NCBI GenBank assembly: GCA_003427395.1 | Contig: BFEA01000206.1 | Location: 1,727,361 to 1,766,356, forward strand | From: Chara braunii | Lineage: Eukaryota; Streptophyta; Charophyceae; Charales; Characeae | Direction: 5' to 3' | DNA length: 38,996 nt | Shown here: one piece after another, positions 1-10,335 of the stretch | Position numbering within the stretch: the first letter of the stretch is position 1 | Layout of the letters: every line of letters begins with the position of its first letter | Notes under the pieces: model-generated | Database searches by the model: none | What the model saw: the letters and a program-made list of their open reading frames with translations, nothing else | Told to the model about the DNA's origin: nothing | Translations under genes and position numbers: made by a program

Positions 1-72
1 AGAGAGAGAGGGAGTAGAAAAGAATGAATATACCTGTTGATGTTCTTTTTTTTTTTTTTTTTTTTTTTTTTA
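1..72. repeat. AG run and long T tract
   Basis: The window opens inside an (AG)n run and then has an uninterrupted T tract of more than 20 bases ending in TAG at 71-73. The T tract followed by AG could be the polypyrimidine tract and acceptor of the exon proposed just downstream. It could equally be a homopolymer artefact of the kind common in this window. Confidence 0.7.
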
Positions 73-73
73 G

Positions 74-211
74 GATGAAGACCTATCCCTTTGCATAAGA
101 TTATGCAATTTGGTAGATGAAATTCAAGGCGAAGTAACCACAGATTTGCCTGGAGAAAGAGACGAGCTTCATCAACAATCTGGCGTGCGCCATGCCGCAA
201 ACGGAAAATAG
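74..211 (+). CDS. possible 3'-terminal coding exon, 45 codons, product unknown
   Basis: After a polypyrimidine tract and AG at 72-73, one frame stays open from 74 to a TAG at 209-211. The 45 residues are mixed polar and acidic (starting DEDLSLCIRLCNLVDEIQGE) with an amphipathic-helix look and no low-complexity bias, unlike nearby frames. This is what the last coding exon of a gene starting left of the window could look like. I do not recognise the family. A chance open stretch of this length is not rare, so the call rests on the acceptor signal plus the composition. Nothing downstream to about 340 contradicts a 3' UTR. Confidence 0.3.
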   Translation, partial: DEDLSLCIRLCNLVDEIQGEVTTDLPGERDELHQQSGVRHAANGK

Positions 212-342
212 CAGCCAGTTGGAATAGAGCATTTGGGTACTCCAAGGAACATTGGTGCCTTCCTAACACAGCAGCCAGAATGGAAAACCTTCGGCCAATG
301 CTCATAGCCAGTGAGCATACTAAGACCTTTTGTGTTCCTACT

Positions 343-535
343 GGGCGTGCCATTCCTGTTGATGTTCCTGCTACTGTTCCTCTTCCTGTTGTCGTTCCTC
401 GTCCTGTTGCTGTTCCTTCTGCTGTTCCTGCGGTTTATTCACACTGCTGTTGTCATGCTGTTCATGTTTCTGTTCCTGCTGCGGTTCATCTAACTCTTCA
501 TGTTTCTGTTCGTGCTTCTCCGCCCACTACCTGTT
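343..535 (+). repeat. degenerate hexanucleotide microsatellite (GTTCCT-like)
   Basis: About 190 bases are built from GTTCCTGYT/GTTCCT-type units (TGTTCCTGCTGTTCCTCTTC and variants). The periodicity opens several overlapping frames on the plus strand, encoding strings such as VPVAVP or LLFLLLFL. These frames are by-products of the repeat, not genes. Confidence 0.75.
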
Positions 536-2589
536 GATGTTCTTGCTTCATGAATTGGAGAGTAAATGGGCAGGCCTGCAGCACACGGAGGTGAAAGTGC
601 ATCTGCCCATGTTACTGGTGAAGATTCATTTTTATTTTTTTCCTCCGATGAGCGATGGGGCATGTAGTTGTGCCCTCGGTGGGTGTGCTAGCCCACCCGA
701 CACCAGAGAGGGTGGAAAGAGGAATCATGTGCTGGTGTGTACCATACAGAAGTAGAAATGGTCCGTTCTACATGTGTGCTAGACTGCTAGTATGCTACAA
801 GAGGATAGCAATAGAAGAAAGGAGAGGGAGATAGGCAAATCGGTATCTGGAACGCGGGAAAAAGTGAAAAGAGCAATGTGGAATCGGAGGTACAGAGGAA
901 GACCAGGCACCTATGTTCTTTTCGTGGTGTTGCAATTTGTGAAATGCTTGGTCATGCCCACTGGCTAGGCGCGCTGCTTTTCATTGGAATTAATAAATGG
1001 ACTTTGAAATTAACAAATGCACGTAATCAAACTTGAAGGACTCGTTAGGATGAGACAATGACATGCTTCTGATCCAGCGGTGAGGTTCAACAAGGTGGAA
1101 CCAGTTACTCAGGCAATGATGATTTGGAAGTGCAACTCCGTCCTAATCAACGGAGGGGACATGGTTTCTTTTGATCAATAAAGACCAGTCAAATCAGACC
1201 TATAACAAGTGTGCGCAGCCTACAAAGGAGTGTCTGAAATCACCTCCACTAAGAAAGTATTTGTCATTATTTATTTATTTATTTATTTTCGGTGCCGGGA
1301 TGGACTTAGCAGCAGGCCACATGCCCTAAAACGAGACCAGTGAGACCAGACCAGCAGGGCTCACGTGGTGAAGATTGGAAGAGTGCGGGCTCAACAGAGT
1401 TTTACAGGAATTAGGTTGACCCCGGAGGGCCTTGCAGACTCAGACGGAGCCTAGACTTGGGCGGCTTGGGCCCATAAATTTGACCCGTTGTTATGGCAAA
1501 AGTCGCAGACTCAGAGCTGGGTTGGGCCAGACAGACTCCTCAATAATTAGAGCTACAGATACCCAATTCGAAAACTTTTGGAATACTCAAACAACAGATT
1601 TCTGGCTGGTTTCTGTTAGTCTCAAACAGAGGTTCTGAAAACTCTTTCCTGCAAACCTCAGATAACCAAGTTGTGGATCCAAAAGTTAGCTGCTAAATAG
1701 AGTCATGACTCTACATCTCGGGAAATCATCTTCGGACCAGGTGTCAGACTTGATTTGCGGACCTGACCACGGATTCGGGAACCCAGAAAACGGGACTCCA
1801 CGCAGAGGTACAAGTTCAGGGGAAACGCAGGACACAAGAGCCTGCGAAGAGGTCTAGGACCGTAGGTGCAGAAAATAGATAACGACATAATGTCTCAGAA
1901 AACGGAAACAATCAGTAGTTGGAGTATACTTTGCAGTTCCATTACCTAGTGGCAACAAACAGTGCAGATCAAACACGCAGGAAAAAGACACAGACATTCA
2001 TAGATCCGTCATAGGGCATTCCATGTTGGATCTGGATCGGATGCTTTGGCTCATGTGAGTCGCCTGGAGTGTATCTGACTCGGGAAACTCTAGCCCTATG
2101 CCCCTGATCTTGCCCAGACACAGGTATCATCGGGCATGACACAGCGTTCGGCTTAGGGTTTATACTAGCGCTGTCGCGACACAGACAGAAAAATCAGGAC
2201 ATAACGGCAGTGAAGTAAACAAACCAGCTTCAAGTTACATGAGAACATGTGACGAAAGATTTGGGTGTGGCAAAGGACGAAACGTCCATAAGAGCATCGA
2301 GTCCTCACACAACACATGGTCCCCCAGTGGTTGTGCAGAACGACACTGCACATCCGTCTCCTATGTATGACAAGAAAAACACAAAGTATTGAGAAAAAAA
2401 AAAACAACAACGATGTCTTGCAAATGTGAGTAAAAACGGATGCATGTGTGCTCATGATGCCCCTGCCGAGACGGAACGTCCTAATCACATCCGCTCCTTC
2501 TCAGCCCCAGCATGGGACAAACTCCCTCCTCTCCCAGTTCCCTCAAGGGCATCCAGTTCCCACCCAAGACAAACACCGATGTGGGCGAA
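536..2589. other. anonymous non-coding stretch
   Basis: I see no supported gene here. The longest frames (450-755, 1432-1638, 1703-1888 minus, 2165-2488 minus) have no recognisable domain, splice context or start context. A short (TTTA)n run sits near 1268-1288. The segment around 1390-2150 is GC-richer than its flanks and could be old dispersed repeat, but I found no second copy in the window. Confidence 0.6.
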
Positions 2590-2603
2590 CCTTATCCACC
2601 ACA

Positions 2604-2836
2604 TATGTATGCATGTATGTGTGTATGTATGTATGTGCATGTGCCTGTGCATTTGTGTGTGTTCGCGACTGTCAATTGCCCACAACAGTTCTGATCTGAA
2701 TCCGAAAATATAACTTTTTTCTTACCCTCCCCCACCACACCATACGAGCAGCAGGACGTGCTCCTGTGCTTTGTGCCGCTTCCTTTTCAGCTGCTACTAC
2801 AGGTTCAGGTGTTGCTGTGTGTGTGTTGTTTATGTA

Positions 2837-2877
<41 letters not shown>

Positions 2878-2880
2878 ATG
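2604..2880. repeat. GTAT/GT microsatellites
   Basis: Two dinucleotide-rich tracts occur: a degenerate (GTAT/TGTG) tract at about 2604-2662 and a nearly pure (TG)n tract at about 2838-2874. They generate the short VCVCVC and THTHTH frames on the two strands, which are not coding. Confidence 0.9.
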
Positions 2881-2893
2881 TGTTCATGGTAGG

Positions 2894-3000
2894 TTCAACC
2901 CGGGTTTACACCTTGGATCTACTGTGGATACTCAAGAATGATAAATNATCTTAATGNTAAATTAAACCNGGNTATAGACCCTCGATTTACTGTGGAAACT
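2894..3000. repeat. short direct duplication containing undetermined bases
   Basis: A segment starting AACCCGGGTTTACACC near 2896 is followed about 70 bases later by a diverged copy (AACC.GG.TATAGACC), each leading into an A/GATCTACTGTGGA- or ATTTACTGTGGA-type sequence. Ns stand at 2947, 2957, 2969 and 2972, exactly in and next to the duplicated part. That suggests unresolved consensus between near-identical copies. Confidence 0.5.
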
Positions 3001-3304
3001 ATGAAGAGCCCTCGAATAAGTACAAAACGAAAAAGAGACAAGGTCTGAAAATAAAATATCGGCCTGGATTGGAGTATAATGAAACAAACTCGCACTATAA
3101 GAACTGTGGGAACCTGACTGCCTCTGCGAGCTGCCTTCTTTACGTGTTGTTTTAATTAAGCGAAAGGATTTCACCTTCCTAAGCCTGTCGTGGTTTGATC
3201 CCAGGACCAGTTGTTGTTGCTGTTGCCTTTTCTGCTATGTTGTATGTTTGTGTGATGCTGTCGGAGTTTGAACCTGGGACCTAGTGTTGACTTACCTGTG
3301 CCCT

Positions 3305-3870
3305 CCCCGATAATGCGTTGATGCCGACTGTTTGTCAGCTGTTCGCTGGGCTTGTTCCGATCAGGAGTGGTCTATGTGTTAAAGTCGGTTCACTAGTGGG
3401 GGCCAAGTGTTATGCCTTACGGTTTTGTGTGTGTACAAATAACACGCACTAGCCAACCGTCCCTAATGGTGTCTTCACGTCCCCGATGGTGCGTTGATGC
3501 CGACTGTTTGTCAGCTGTTCGCTGGGCTTGTTCTGATCAGCAGTGATCTATGTGTTAAAGTCGGTTCACTAGTGGGGGCCAAGTGTTGTGCCTTACGGTT
3601 TTGTGTGTGTACAAATGACACCCACTAGTGAACCGTCCCCAATGGTGTCTTCACGTCGCTGATGGTGCGTAGATGCCAACTGTTTGGCAGTTGTTCGCTG
3701 GGCTTGTTACGATCAGCAGTGGTCCATGTGTTAAAGTCGGTTCACTAGTGGGGCCAAGTGTTGTGCCTTACCGTTTTGTGTGTGTACAAATGACACACAC
3801 TAGCCAACCGTCCCCAACGGTGTCTTCACGTCCCCAATGGTGTCTTCACGTCCCTGATGGTGTGTTCACC
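3305..3870. repeat. 176-bp tandem repeat, three copies
   Basis: The landmark GCGTTGATGCCGACTG occurs at 3315 and 3491 and, as GCGTAGATGCCAACTG, at 3667, giving a period of 176. Each unit carries CGGTTCACTAGTGG, then a GTGTGTGTACAAAT stretch, then CACTAG and an ACCGTCC. The last unit decays into short repeats of GGTGTCTTCACGTCCC. In the middle copy the two arms form a perfect 15-base inverted repeat (3562-3576 and 3621-3635). No open frame is conserved between copies. Confidence 0.85.
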
Positions 3871-3965
3871 TTCACGTCAGCCGCTGTTTATTTCCAGCTA
3901 CCGATTTGCCACACAACGTCGTGTTACATCCCGGAATTCAGTATGGTACTGATGGTCATTTCATC

Positions 3966-3987
3966 TCTCTCTCTCTCTCTCTCTCCA
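3966..3987. repeat. (CT)n microsatellite
   Basis: About eleven CT units lie just upstream of the broken gene at 4045. Confidence 0.85.
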
Positions 3988-4044
3988 CCAACAATTTTCG
4001 CAACAATGATTTCTCACAAAAACATGTCATAACTCGTGGACTAT

Positions 4045-5015
4045 ATGGATGGATTAAATGCTTCAACCGCGGCAGTCGGAGAGACCATCGGCATCGGAAA
4101 AGAAGACATGGTGGAAGCCATGGCGGGAGCTGATGTGACAATGGTGCAGCAGACACACACGAATGCACAAGAAGGGGGGATGAAGACGAAGTGTGGCATA
4201 GGGGCGACACCGGATGTTGGAACAGAAGAGATGGTGATGGGAGATGATCAAGAAATTGGGAGAGGCCGCAACAGCCATAGCACGACCGTGATTGGTAAAG
4301 AAGTGGCGAACAGGCAAGATGTCGGGACATCGCACTGCCGTATGTTATGCATTGTGCCTAACGAGAATGTTCGAAGGACGAATGTCGGGGAATGTTTTCA
4401 GTATGCTATCAATTGGGGACATGGCTGTATACAACCTGGCATCATTGGAGGTGAGCACTGTTTAGCCTTCAAATGTGGAGGAAGTTGGATTCCTTATCAA
4501 CCACCCACGGAGCTGACATGGCGCAATATTACTGCGACCATAGTCTTTGACAGGTTGATCAGGCTCAATGACAGTGCATCCCTGTTAGATGTCTCCCGTC
4601 ATTCTCTCGACATGTGGAATAAACTCATGGAGGCGGGTGATTTATGGCTCATGGAGGACGCCTCTCGTTCTGAAAGCAATGTCGCAGCGGTCCATTGAGG
4701 ACGCCTCTCGTTCTGAAAGCGAGGAAAATGCGAGAACAGACGACGAGGGCGGTGACAGTGAATCAGAGACCATAGGGGATTCAAAAGAAGAAGAGGGTAG
4801 TGGCGCACAGCAGGAAAGTGACACTGTAAGCAGTGACGCGAACAATGATGAAGAAGAGAAAACTTCATACTACAGTAATGACGAGGACAGTCAGAAATCA
4901 CGGAGTAATGGGAAGAGGTCAAAACGTGAAAGTGAAGGATCACTTGGCCGAGGGGAAGGAGAAAAAATTGAGATGAACAAGCAGTTGGTGCGCAAGGAGT
5001 CATCGTCACAAGAAC
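4045..5015 (+). pseudogene. unrecognised protein gene, 5' part, broken by a 43-bp tandem duplication
   Basis: Two frames run end to end. The first (in frame from 4036; first ATG at 4045) stops at a TGA at 4696-4698. The second continues to a good splice donor, GAAC/GTAAGT, at 5015/5016. The switch point is a direct duplication: GAGGACGCCTCTCGTTCTGA at 4654 recurs at 4697, a period of 43, and both copies encode EDASRSES in their own frame. Without the extra 43 bases the frame would be continuous. The first part has Cys- and Trp-containing sequence of globular look (about 4340-4650, with GGSWIPYQPP); the second is strongly acidic, rich in Ser, Glu and Asp, and then basic. I do not recognise the family. 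Because the sequence stays protein-like on both sides, this is either a recently broken gene or a local assembly or read error in a working gene. The true start could lie in an upstream exon. Confidence 0.5.
4654..4720 (+). repeat. 43-bp tandem duplication, frame-breaking
   Basis: A 24-base word begins at 4654 and again at 4697 with a 19-base spacer, so the duplicated unit is 43 bases. Since 43 is not a multiple of three it moves the reading frame by one, exactly matching the change between the two flanking frames. Confidence 0.85.
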
Positions 5016-5189
5016 GTAAGTGCATTATTTAAAACAGTAGTTCACAACCTCATATCTCGTATATGTCGTCCTTTTAATGATGCACAAAGAGAGTTAAGAA
5101 ATATTACAAAACTATTAACAAAATCATGTGTTGTCTGGCCATGTACGTTGTTTGCTGTCTTTTTACGTTTGTCTGTTATCTCTTACCAG
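5016..5189 (+). other. probable spliceosomal intron, 174 bp
   Basis: The interval starts GTAAGTG and ends in a pyrimidine-rich stretch with CTCTTACCAG. It is AT-rich and has stops in all plus frames, between two protein-like stretches. The phase is 1 at the donor. Joining there gives a protein-like frame for about 34 codons, and it then ends at a stop near 5293. Confidence 0.5.
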
Positions 5190-5721
5190 GGAGCGACATT
5201 GTCGAGGAACCGTCAAACATACAGAGAAAGAGAGGACACCACGAGAAGAAAACTAGCGAGCAGAGATACAGACAAACAAGTCATGGAGACAACTAGGCAA
5301 TGATCCGTGGGATGCAGAACCATTCAAGACAGCGATAGAGAAAGTTTTTCAGATGCGAAGGGATGATGAAGGGGTCGGGGTGACTTTGCAACAACTGGCA
5401 TTTGCAGAACTTGTTGTGCGGTCTGAAATCGAACAGACTAAGAAGACAAGCAAAGCATCAGAGCAGATTCATAAATTAGCATCAATTAAGCAGGACATTG
5501 TGGCGTCAGTGCGTAATCGCGATACCGTAATGAACTTTTTAATATTCAAGCTTGATCGCACAACATCGGTTGCAGAAAAGGATGTGGCATTCTTCCACGC
5601 AGGAACACCCAGCAGGCAAAGCAATGCGGCTTGTGTCACAAATATCACTAAAGATGATTACGAGTTTGAAGTTCTTGCGAAACCACGTGGCAGCGAATCA
5701 GGGAGAGAACAAGAGACATAA
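5190..5721 (+). pseudogene. unrecognised protein gene, 3' part
   Basis: From about 5257 a frame reads through SWRQLGNDPWDAEPFKTAIE (5281 onward) into a 120-residue, helix-rich, charged C-terminus ending at TAA 5719-5721. This includes the first internal Met at 5353 and SEIEQTKKTSKASEQIHKLA. The frame is blocked upstream by a TAG at 5254-5256. It is not the frame entered by splicing at 5189, so one more frame change or an unseen exon boundary is needed around 5250-5290. The composition (long amphipathic helices with regular Lys, Glu and Gln) resembles the tail of a DNA-binding or transposase-derived protein, but no domain can be named. An AT-rich, probably untranslated stretch follows. Confidence 0.4.
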
Positions 5722-5883
5722 ACTTCAATTGCATGACTGTTCGTGACGGCATGTGTGATGCAGCAGTGCACTGTACTTGAACTTAGGGGCGGTCGAACTT
5801 TTAGTACGCCATGTATTTTTGTGGCATTTATCAGGAGACTAATATTGCAGATGTGGCATGTATCATGAGACTTTACAAATACG

Positions 5884-5888
5884 GAGAG

Positions 5889-5933
<45 letters not shown>

Positions 5934-5952
5934 CGGCGAGAGAGAAAGAGAT
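5884..5952. repeat. degenerate (GA)n tract
   Basis: About 65 bases of GAGAGA and GACAGACA repeats lie just downstream of the broken gene. Confidence 0.8.
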
Positions 5953-5999
5953 GATTCAAAGTTTCGCTTGCGAGTTTCGATGAATTTTTTGTTTGTATT

Positions 6000-6900
6000 T
6001 ACCAGGAGACTAATTCTGACAATGACGACAGTCCGCCATGTTCATATTATATTTATCGGAGCCATCTTGTAGTTTGTGCGGAATTATATGATCGTCAGTC
6101 CATTTGATGTTGTATATAGATGTTAATAATAACATTCATCCACACTCTTCTAGTCGTTTCTTCCAGTGGTTGTATGCAAGTATTCTTGACAACTACCTTT
6201 TCACAAGTGATGGACAAAAAATGTGGTCAATAGTGGTCCTTTCCAATCTTAGCTTATTGTGTCGATACCGATTTGGCTGTCAGTTTTATTTTTTTTATTT
6301 ATATAAAGTTATTCCAGTGCTGGGATGATTGACAAAATGGATGTATGACAATAGCCAATTTGAGGTACAGGAGAGAAGAACACAAAAATGGGCCGTAGTG
6401 GTGATCCAATGACGAGAGTCAATTCCTGGTAGTGGGATGCATAACAAAATGCACATATATCGTGGTTTGTTGCGGAATAATATGATCGTCCGCCATTTTC
6501 ATGTTGTAGCTACATGTTAATAATAAAAGTCACACACCCTCTTTTACTCGTAGCTTTCAACGGTTGTATGCAAGTGTTCTTGACAACTACCTTTTCACAG
6601 CTAATGGACAAAGAATGTGGTCAATAGTGGTCCTACCGAATCTTAGTTTATTTTGTCGATACAAGTTTGGCTGTCAATTTTCTTTGTTTATTTTATTAAA
6701 CTAAGTAGTAAAGACAAAATCACCATAGATCTCGTGCCACATGCATCATAAGTGCAGAATATGTATATGAAGTGGTTCACTAGTGTGAGCCACGATAAAC
6801 GCACGACAGTGAGAAGAAAAAAAAAAAAGCCCATAGTGGTGAATCAATAAAGATACTCTACTTCAGGTAGTGGAAGAGAGGACAAAATGCACATATCCAA
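6000..6900. repeat. 394-bp diverged tandem duplication
   Basis: ATATGATCGTC at 6086 recurs at 6480. Long colinear matches follow, including GTTGTATGCAAGT, TCTTGACAACTACCTTTTCA, ATGTGGTCAATAGTGGTCCT and a TTGTCGATAC / TTTGGCTGTCA block. The downstream part (CATAGTGGTGA-type word and GACAAAATGCACATAT) repeats as well near 6430-6455 and 6835-6890. The small frame at 6104-6328 lies in the first copy only and is not conserved in the second, so I do not call it a gene. Confidence 0.8.
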
Positions 6901-7447
6901 ACTGCAATATCTTCATACATTTCAGTATCTGCGTAAAATGGAAGAGGAATACGGGCACGGACACTAACTAGGCAACATCAATAATGATCGCAATTCATCA
7001 CAATGCGTTGTGAGGCCGTTTTAAGGGAATCGCGGGGGTCCACCTCCCATCACGACTTCAACATGTCATCCGATGTTCAACAGTTGATCAACAAAATTTC
7101 AACATGCTGCCAACACTAGGTTCAACACTGGCCCACACGCTACCAACATTGGGTTCAACACTAACCCACATACCATCTCATGTGTAACATAAGTGAAAAT
7201 TATTTTTTTCCTTCACTTCCTGTGTATCACATGACATGTCATGAGGCAAACAGAAAATATACACACAATGAACAGTTGGTTGCATGCATCGACGTACGCT
7301 AAACTTTTGATGAAAAATCACACATTTTTTTTGTTGCATTTATCAGCCGATCATTCGTTAAATTGACAGATCAATCGATTAATCGATCGATCGACCATTC
7401 GATTGATTAATCAACCGATCAATCGATTAATATTTATTTTTCCCTAC

Positions 7448-7520
7448 TCTAAGACACTTCAATGATATACTCTCACATTTTGCACAAAACGTTTCTACCC
7501 TAACTCCTTCCGCTTCACTC
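7448..7520 (+). repeat. ATCR-domain module, copy 1
   Basis: This begins with the landmark CACTTCAATGATATACTCTC, followed by ACATTTTGCACAAAACGTTTCTAC. It is the first of five diverged modules that interrupt the tetranucleotide DNA. Confidence 0.65.
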
Positions 7521-8944
7521 GAAAACCAAAAAAAAAAAAAAAAAAAAGGAAGGAGAAATAATAAATAAACAAAGATCATCGCAATAATCAATCAATCAAT
7601 CATTAATCATGCAGATGATCAATTGATCAAACGATTCGACCAATCAACCATTTAACCATCCTATCAAGCAATCCATCATCCCATCAAACATTCCACGACT
7701 CTTTAATCACTCGATTGATCGATCAACCTGTGTAGCACACCAAACATGTTTGGAGTTTTTTCGAACGTCCGAACTTGTTCAAGTGTTCGGCCGAAAATAC
7801 TTAAAAAAAAAATTTTTTTTTGTTTTTTTTTATTTTTAAATCGAGTTTGGTTATGAATTTGAGCATACCTCTAAGCCAAAAGTTGTTTGTATTATTATTT
7901 TACATAACATATATTGTTTTTAGATTTTTTGGATAACTTTTTGTTTTGTTTTTTTAAATATTTTTATGCTCGTGTTTGAAGAGTTTTGGCGCCCGTTCGG
8001 GTTCGGGCCCGAACGTTCGGGTTCGATCACTGAACCCAAACACGATGCTACACAGCAGTCAACCAACCGGCCGATCGTTCAAACAACCAAGCAATCAACC
8101 ACCACAAACAATCGATCGACAAACCAATCAATTGGTCTCCGACCGATTAATCATTCAGCGAAACGACTCTCAACAAACCAATCGACAGATAGATCACGTG
8201 ATTGACCATCTAACAATCAACCTATCAGTCAACCTTCGTTCGATGTGCCAATCAAATGATCAGATAAACAAATCAATCAATACATTAATCAAATTGATCA
8301 ACCTATCGACCAATCGAGTGATGAATTATACGAAACTGTTGTTCTCTTCTTCAATTAATTCTTCAACCAGTTGCTTAAAGGGTGAATCACTTATCAGAGG
8401 TGTATTCGCCCTCACTTACGAATCAATCATTGATTGATCATTTGAATATTGAAACATCCAAATTTTTAGCGCAGTTTTTCATCAACCTCTTGCATTGATC
8501 AATTGATCAGACCACGTCATTCAGACATTTTTCCAGTTATCCAAGCAATAGATCGATCGATCGACTAATTAATGAATAATCAACCATGCGATCAATCGAC
8601 TGATCAATCGACTAATCAATGATCAATTGATTATTTATCGATCAACCTATAGATCGATTAATCGATTGATCCATTGTCTATTCGGTCGATCAGTAGGTTA
8701 TTCGACCGATTAATCGTTTAATTCGCCGATTAATTGATTTATCGGTCGATTAATCGTTATTCGGTTGATCAATTGATCAATCGACCGACTAATCGTTTAA
8801 ACGGTCGATCAACTGATTAATCGGTCGTTCAATCAATCAGCCAATTGACAAATTAATTGATAGTCGATATTTCGATCAATGGATCAATCAATTATAATTT
8901 AGTCGATCAACTCTTCAAGAAAACTGCAAGTCTATCATTTTTCC

Positions 8945-9075
8945 CCTACCTTAAGCACTTCAATGTTATACTCTCACATCTATCAATCTCTGCGCAAGTG
9001 TTTTTTGTTCAACATCATGTCTAGCAAACTGCTTCCAACAAACGTCGAACATCCACCTTGATCTTTAGTTGACTG
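8945..9075 (+). repeat. ATCR-domain module, copy 2
   Basis: The landmark reads CACTTCAATGTTATACTCTC. It is followed by an ACATCTATCA stretch, GCGCAAGTGTTTTTTGTTCA, AGCAAACTGCTTCC and ACAAACGTCGAACA. The full-length module is about 130 bp and re-enters tetranucleotide DNA at about 9065. Confidence 0.7.
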
Positions 9076-9369
9076 ATCAATCGATTATCGGTCGATGAAT
9101 CGATTAACCGGCTAATCAATTACCTACTCGGATGATGAATCGATTAATCGGCCTATCGACCAATCAATCAATCAATCGGTCTATTAAACGATCAATCGAT
9201 TAATCGGATGATCAATCGTTTATTCAGCTGATTAATCGATTAATTGGCCGATCAATCGACCGATTAATAAATTAATCAGCCGATCAATCAATTGATTGAT
9301 CGACTAACCGATTAATCGACCAATCAACTCATTAAACCATTTCATCAAGATAAAAACATAATTATCTCT

Positions 9370-9460
9370 TCTAAGGCACTTCAATAATGCACTGTCACAT
9401 CTATCAGTCTCCCGTAAGTAATTCCATACAATATCATGATCAGCAAGCCGCCGGCAAGAG
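9370..9460 (+). repeat. ATCR-domain module, copy 3
   Basis: The landmark reads GGCACTTCAATAATGCACTG, followed by TCACATCTATCAGTCTC and ATATCATGATCAGCAAGCCG. The copy then leaves the family in an unrelated segment (9470-9840). Confidence 0.6.
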
Positions 9461-9949
9461 GTGTGGGTTTGCCACTTGGCAAAATAGTGGAGTTTTCAGT
9501 AATGCACTGAATTCTTGGGTCCGCCCCATGGCACATTGACGAAGAACAATATGAGTGGCTTATTATAGAAGTACATATTGTATTACTACGACGATAAGTT
9601 TGGAGGCTTAAGAGACTGGCAGGTGACCACATGGGATGATGCTAGGGGTAGTAAGGAGGAGAGCATTAAAAAAAACAGAAAAAAAAACATTCTTAAGAAA
9701 ATGATTACAAATTCTTAAATTACTTCACCAAGTTTACTCCCAACGATGGACTTGCGAAGCAATAGTTGTGTTTAGGGATGGACGAGTTAACAAACTATTG
9801 TAAAGGGTGATTTCTTCCACATTCCGACGAAAGACCAATCAATCACTTAAATCCGCCAATCAATCCTTTAATGGGCCGATCAAGCGATTAATCGACCAAT
9901 CGATTAATTGGTCGGTCAATCGATTAATCAGCCGATCAATCGACTAAAT

Positions 9950-10080
9950 CTTTTCTTAATGCAATACATTGATATACTCTGAGATCTATAAAGTGTTTTT
10001 ACAGAATATCATGTTCAGCAAGCCGCTTTCGACAAACGTCGAACAATCTACCTGGCCTTTAGTCGACCGATCAATTGATT
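9950..10080 (+). repeat. ATCR-domain module, copy 4
   Basis: The landmark has decayed to ATACATTGATATACTCTGAG. The rest is well preserved, with ATATCATGTTCAGCAAGCCG, GACAAACGTCGAACAATC and a CTTTAGTCGACC / GATCAATTGATTATCG exit that matches the end of copy 2. Confidence 0.7.
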
Positions 10081-10111
10081 ATCGCCAATCAATTAGTCGA
10101 TTAATCAGTTG

Positions 10112-10113
<2 letters not shown>

Positions 10114-10147
<34 letters not shown>
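10114..10147. repeat. 34-base poly-A tract
   Basis: An uninterrupted A run lies between two ATCR segments. It may be a retroposition tail or an assembly-inflated homopolymer. Confidence 0.9.
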
Positions 10148-10151
<4 letters not shown>

Positions 10152-10255
10152 GAAGGGAGAAAGACCGATCAATCGATTTATTGACCAATCAATTGTTTAA
10201 TTGACCAATCAATCAATCGACCAATCAATCGAATCATAATTCAATATCCTTTCTT

Positions 10256-10335
10256 CCCTACCGTAAGAAACTTCAACGATATACTCTTACACCTATTAGT
10301 ATTTGCGCAAACATTTCTACTCGACCTCCTTGTAC
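10256..10335 (+). repeat. ATCR-domain module, copy 5
   Basis: The landmark reads AAACTTCAACGATATACTCT, followed by a CACCTATTAG stretch, TTTGCGCAAACATTTCTAC and a CTCCT end. These last features are shared with copy 1 rather than copy 2. It marks the right edge of the ATCR domain. Confidence 0.6.

Larger units (their letters stand above)
7338..10235. repeat. degenerate ATCR tetranucleotide domain (about 2.9 kb)
   Basis: Most of this interval is made of four-base steps of the type ATCA, ATCG, ATTA, ATTG and their complements (for example GATCAATCGATTAATCGACC and relatives), so strands and phases switch repeatedly. It is far too degenerate to be a recent microsatellite. The frames at 7966-8205 and 7976-8437 (Asn/Gln/Thr/Ser/Ile-rich) are by-products. 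The dense GATC, CGAT and ATTAAT words make it highly self-complementary. Recurrent non-tetranucleotide modules interrupt it and are listed separately. Confidence 0.85.

Noticed and set aside
280-537. 85-codon Val/Pro-rich open frame
   Set aside because: It is produced by the GTTCCT-type microsatellite. Overlapping frames are equally open and low in complexity.
7966-8437. Asn/Gln/Ser/Thr-rich frames in the ATCR domain
   Set aside because: They follow from the four-base-step composition (ATCA, ATCG) and there is no conserved peptide between modules.
7338-10235. CRISPR-like or origin-like array
   Set aside because: Repeats are degenerate four-base steps without fixed repeat and spacer lengths, and the context is eukaryotic.
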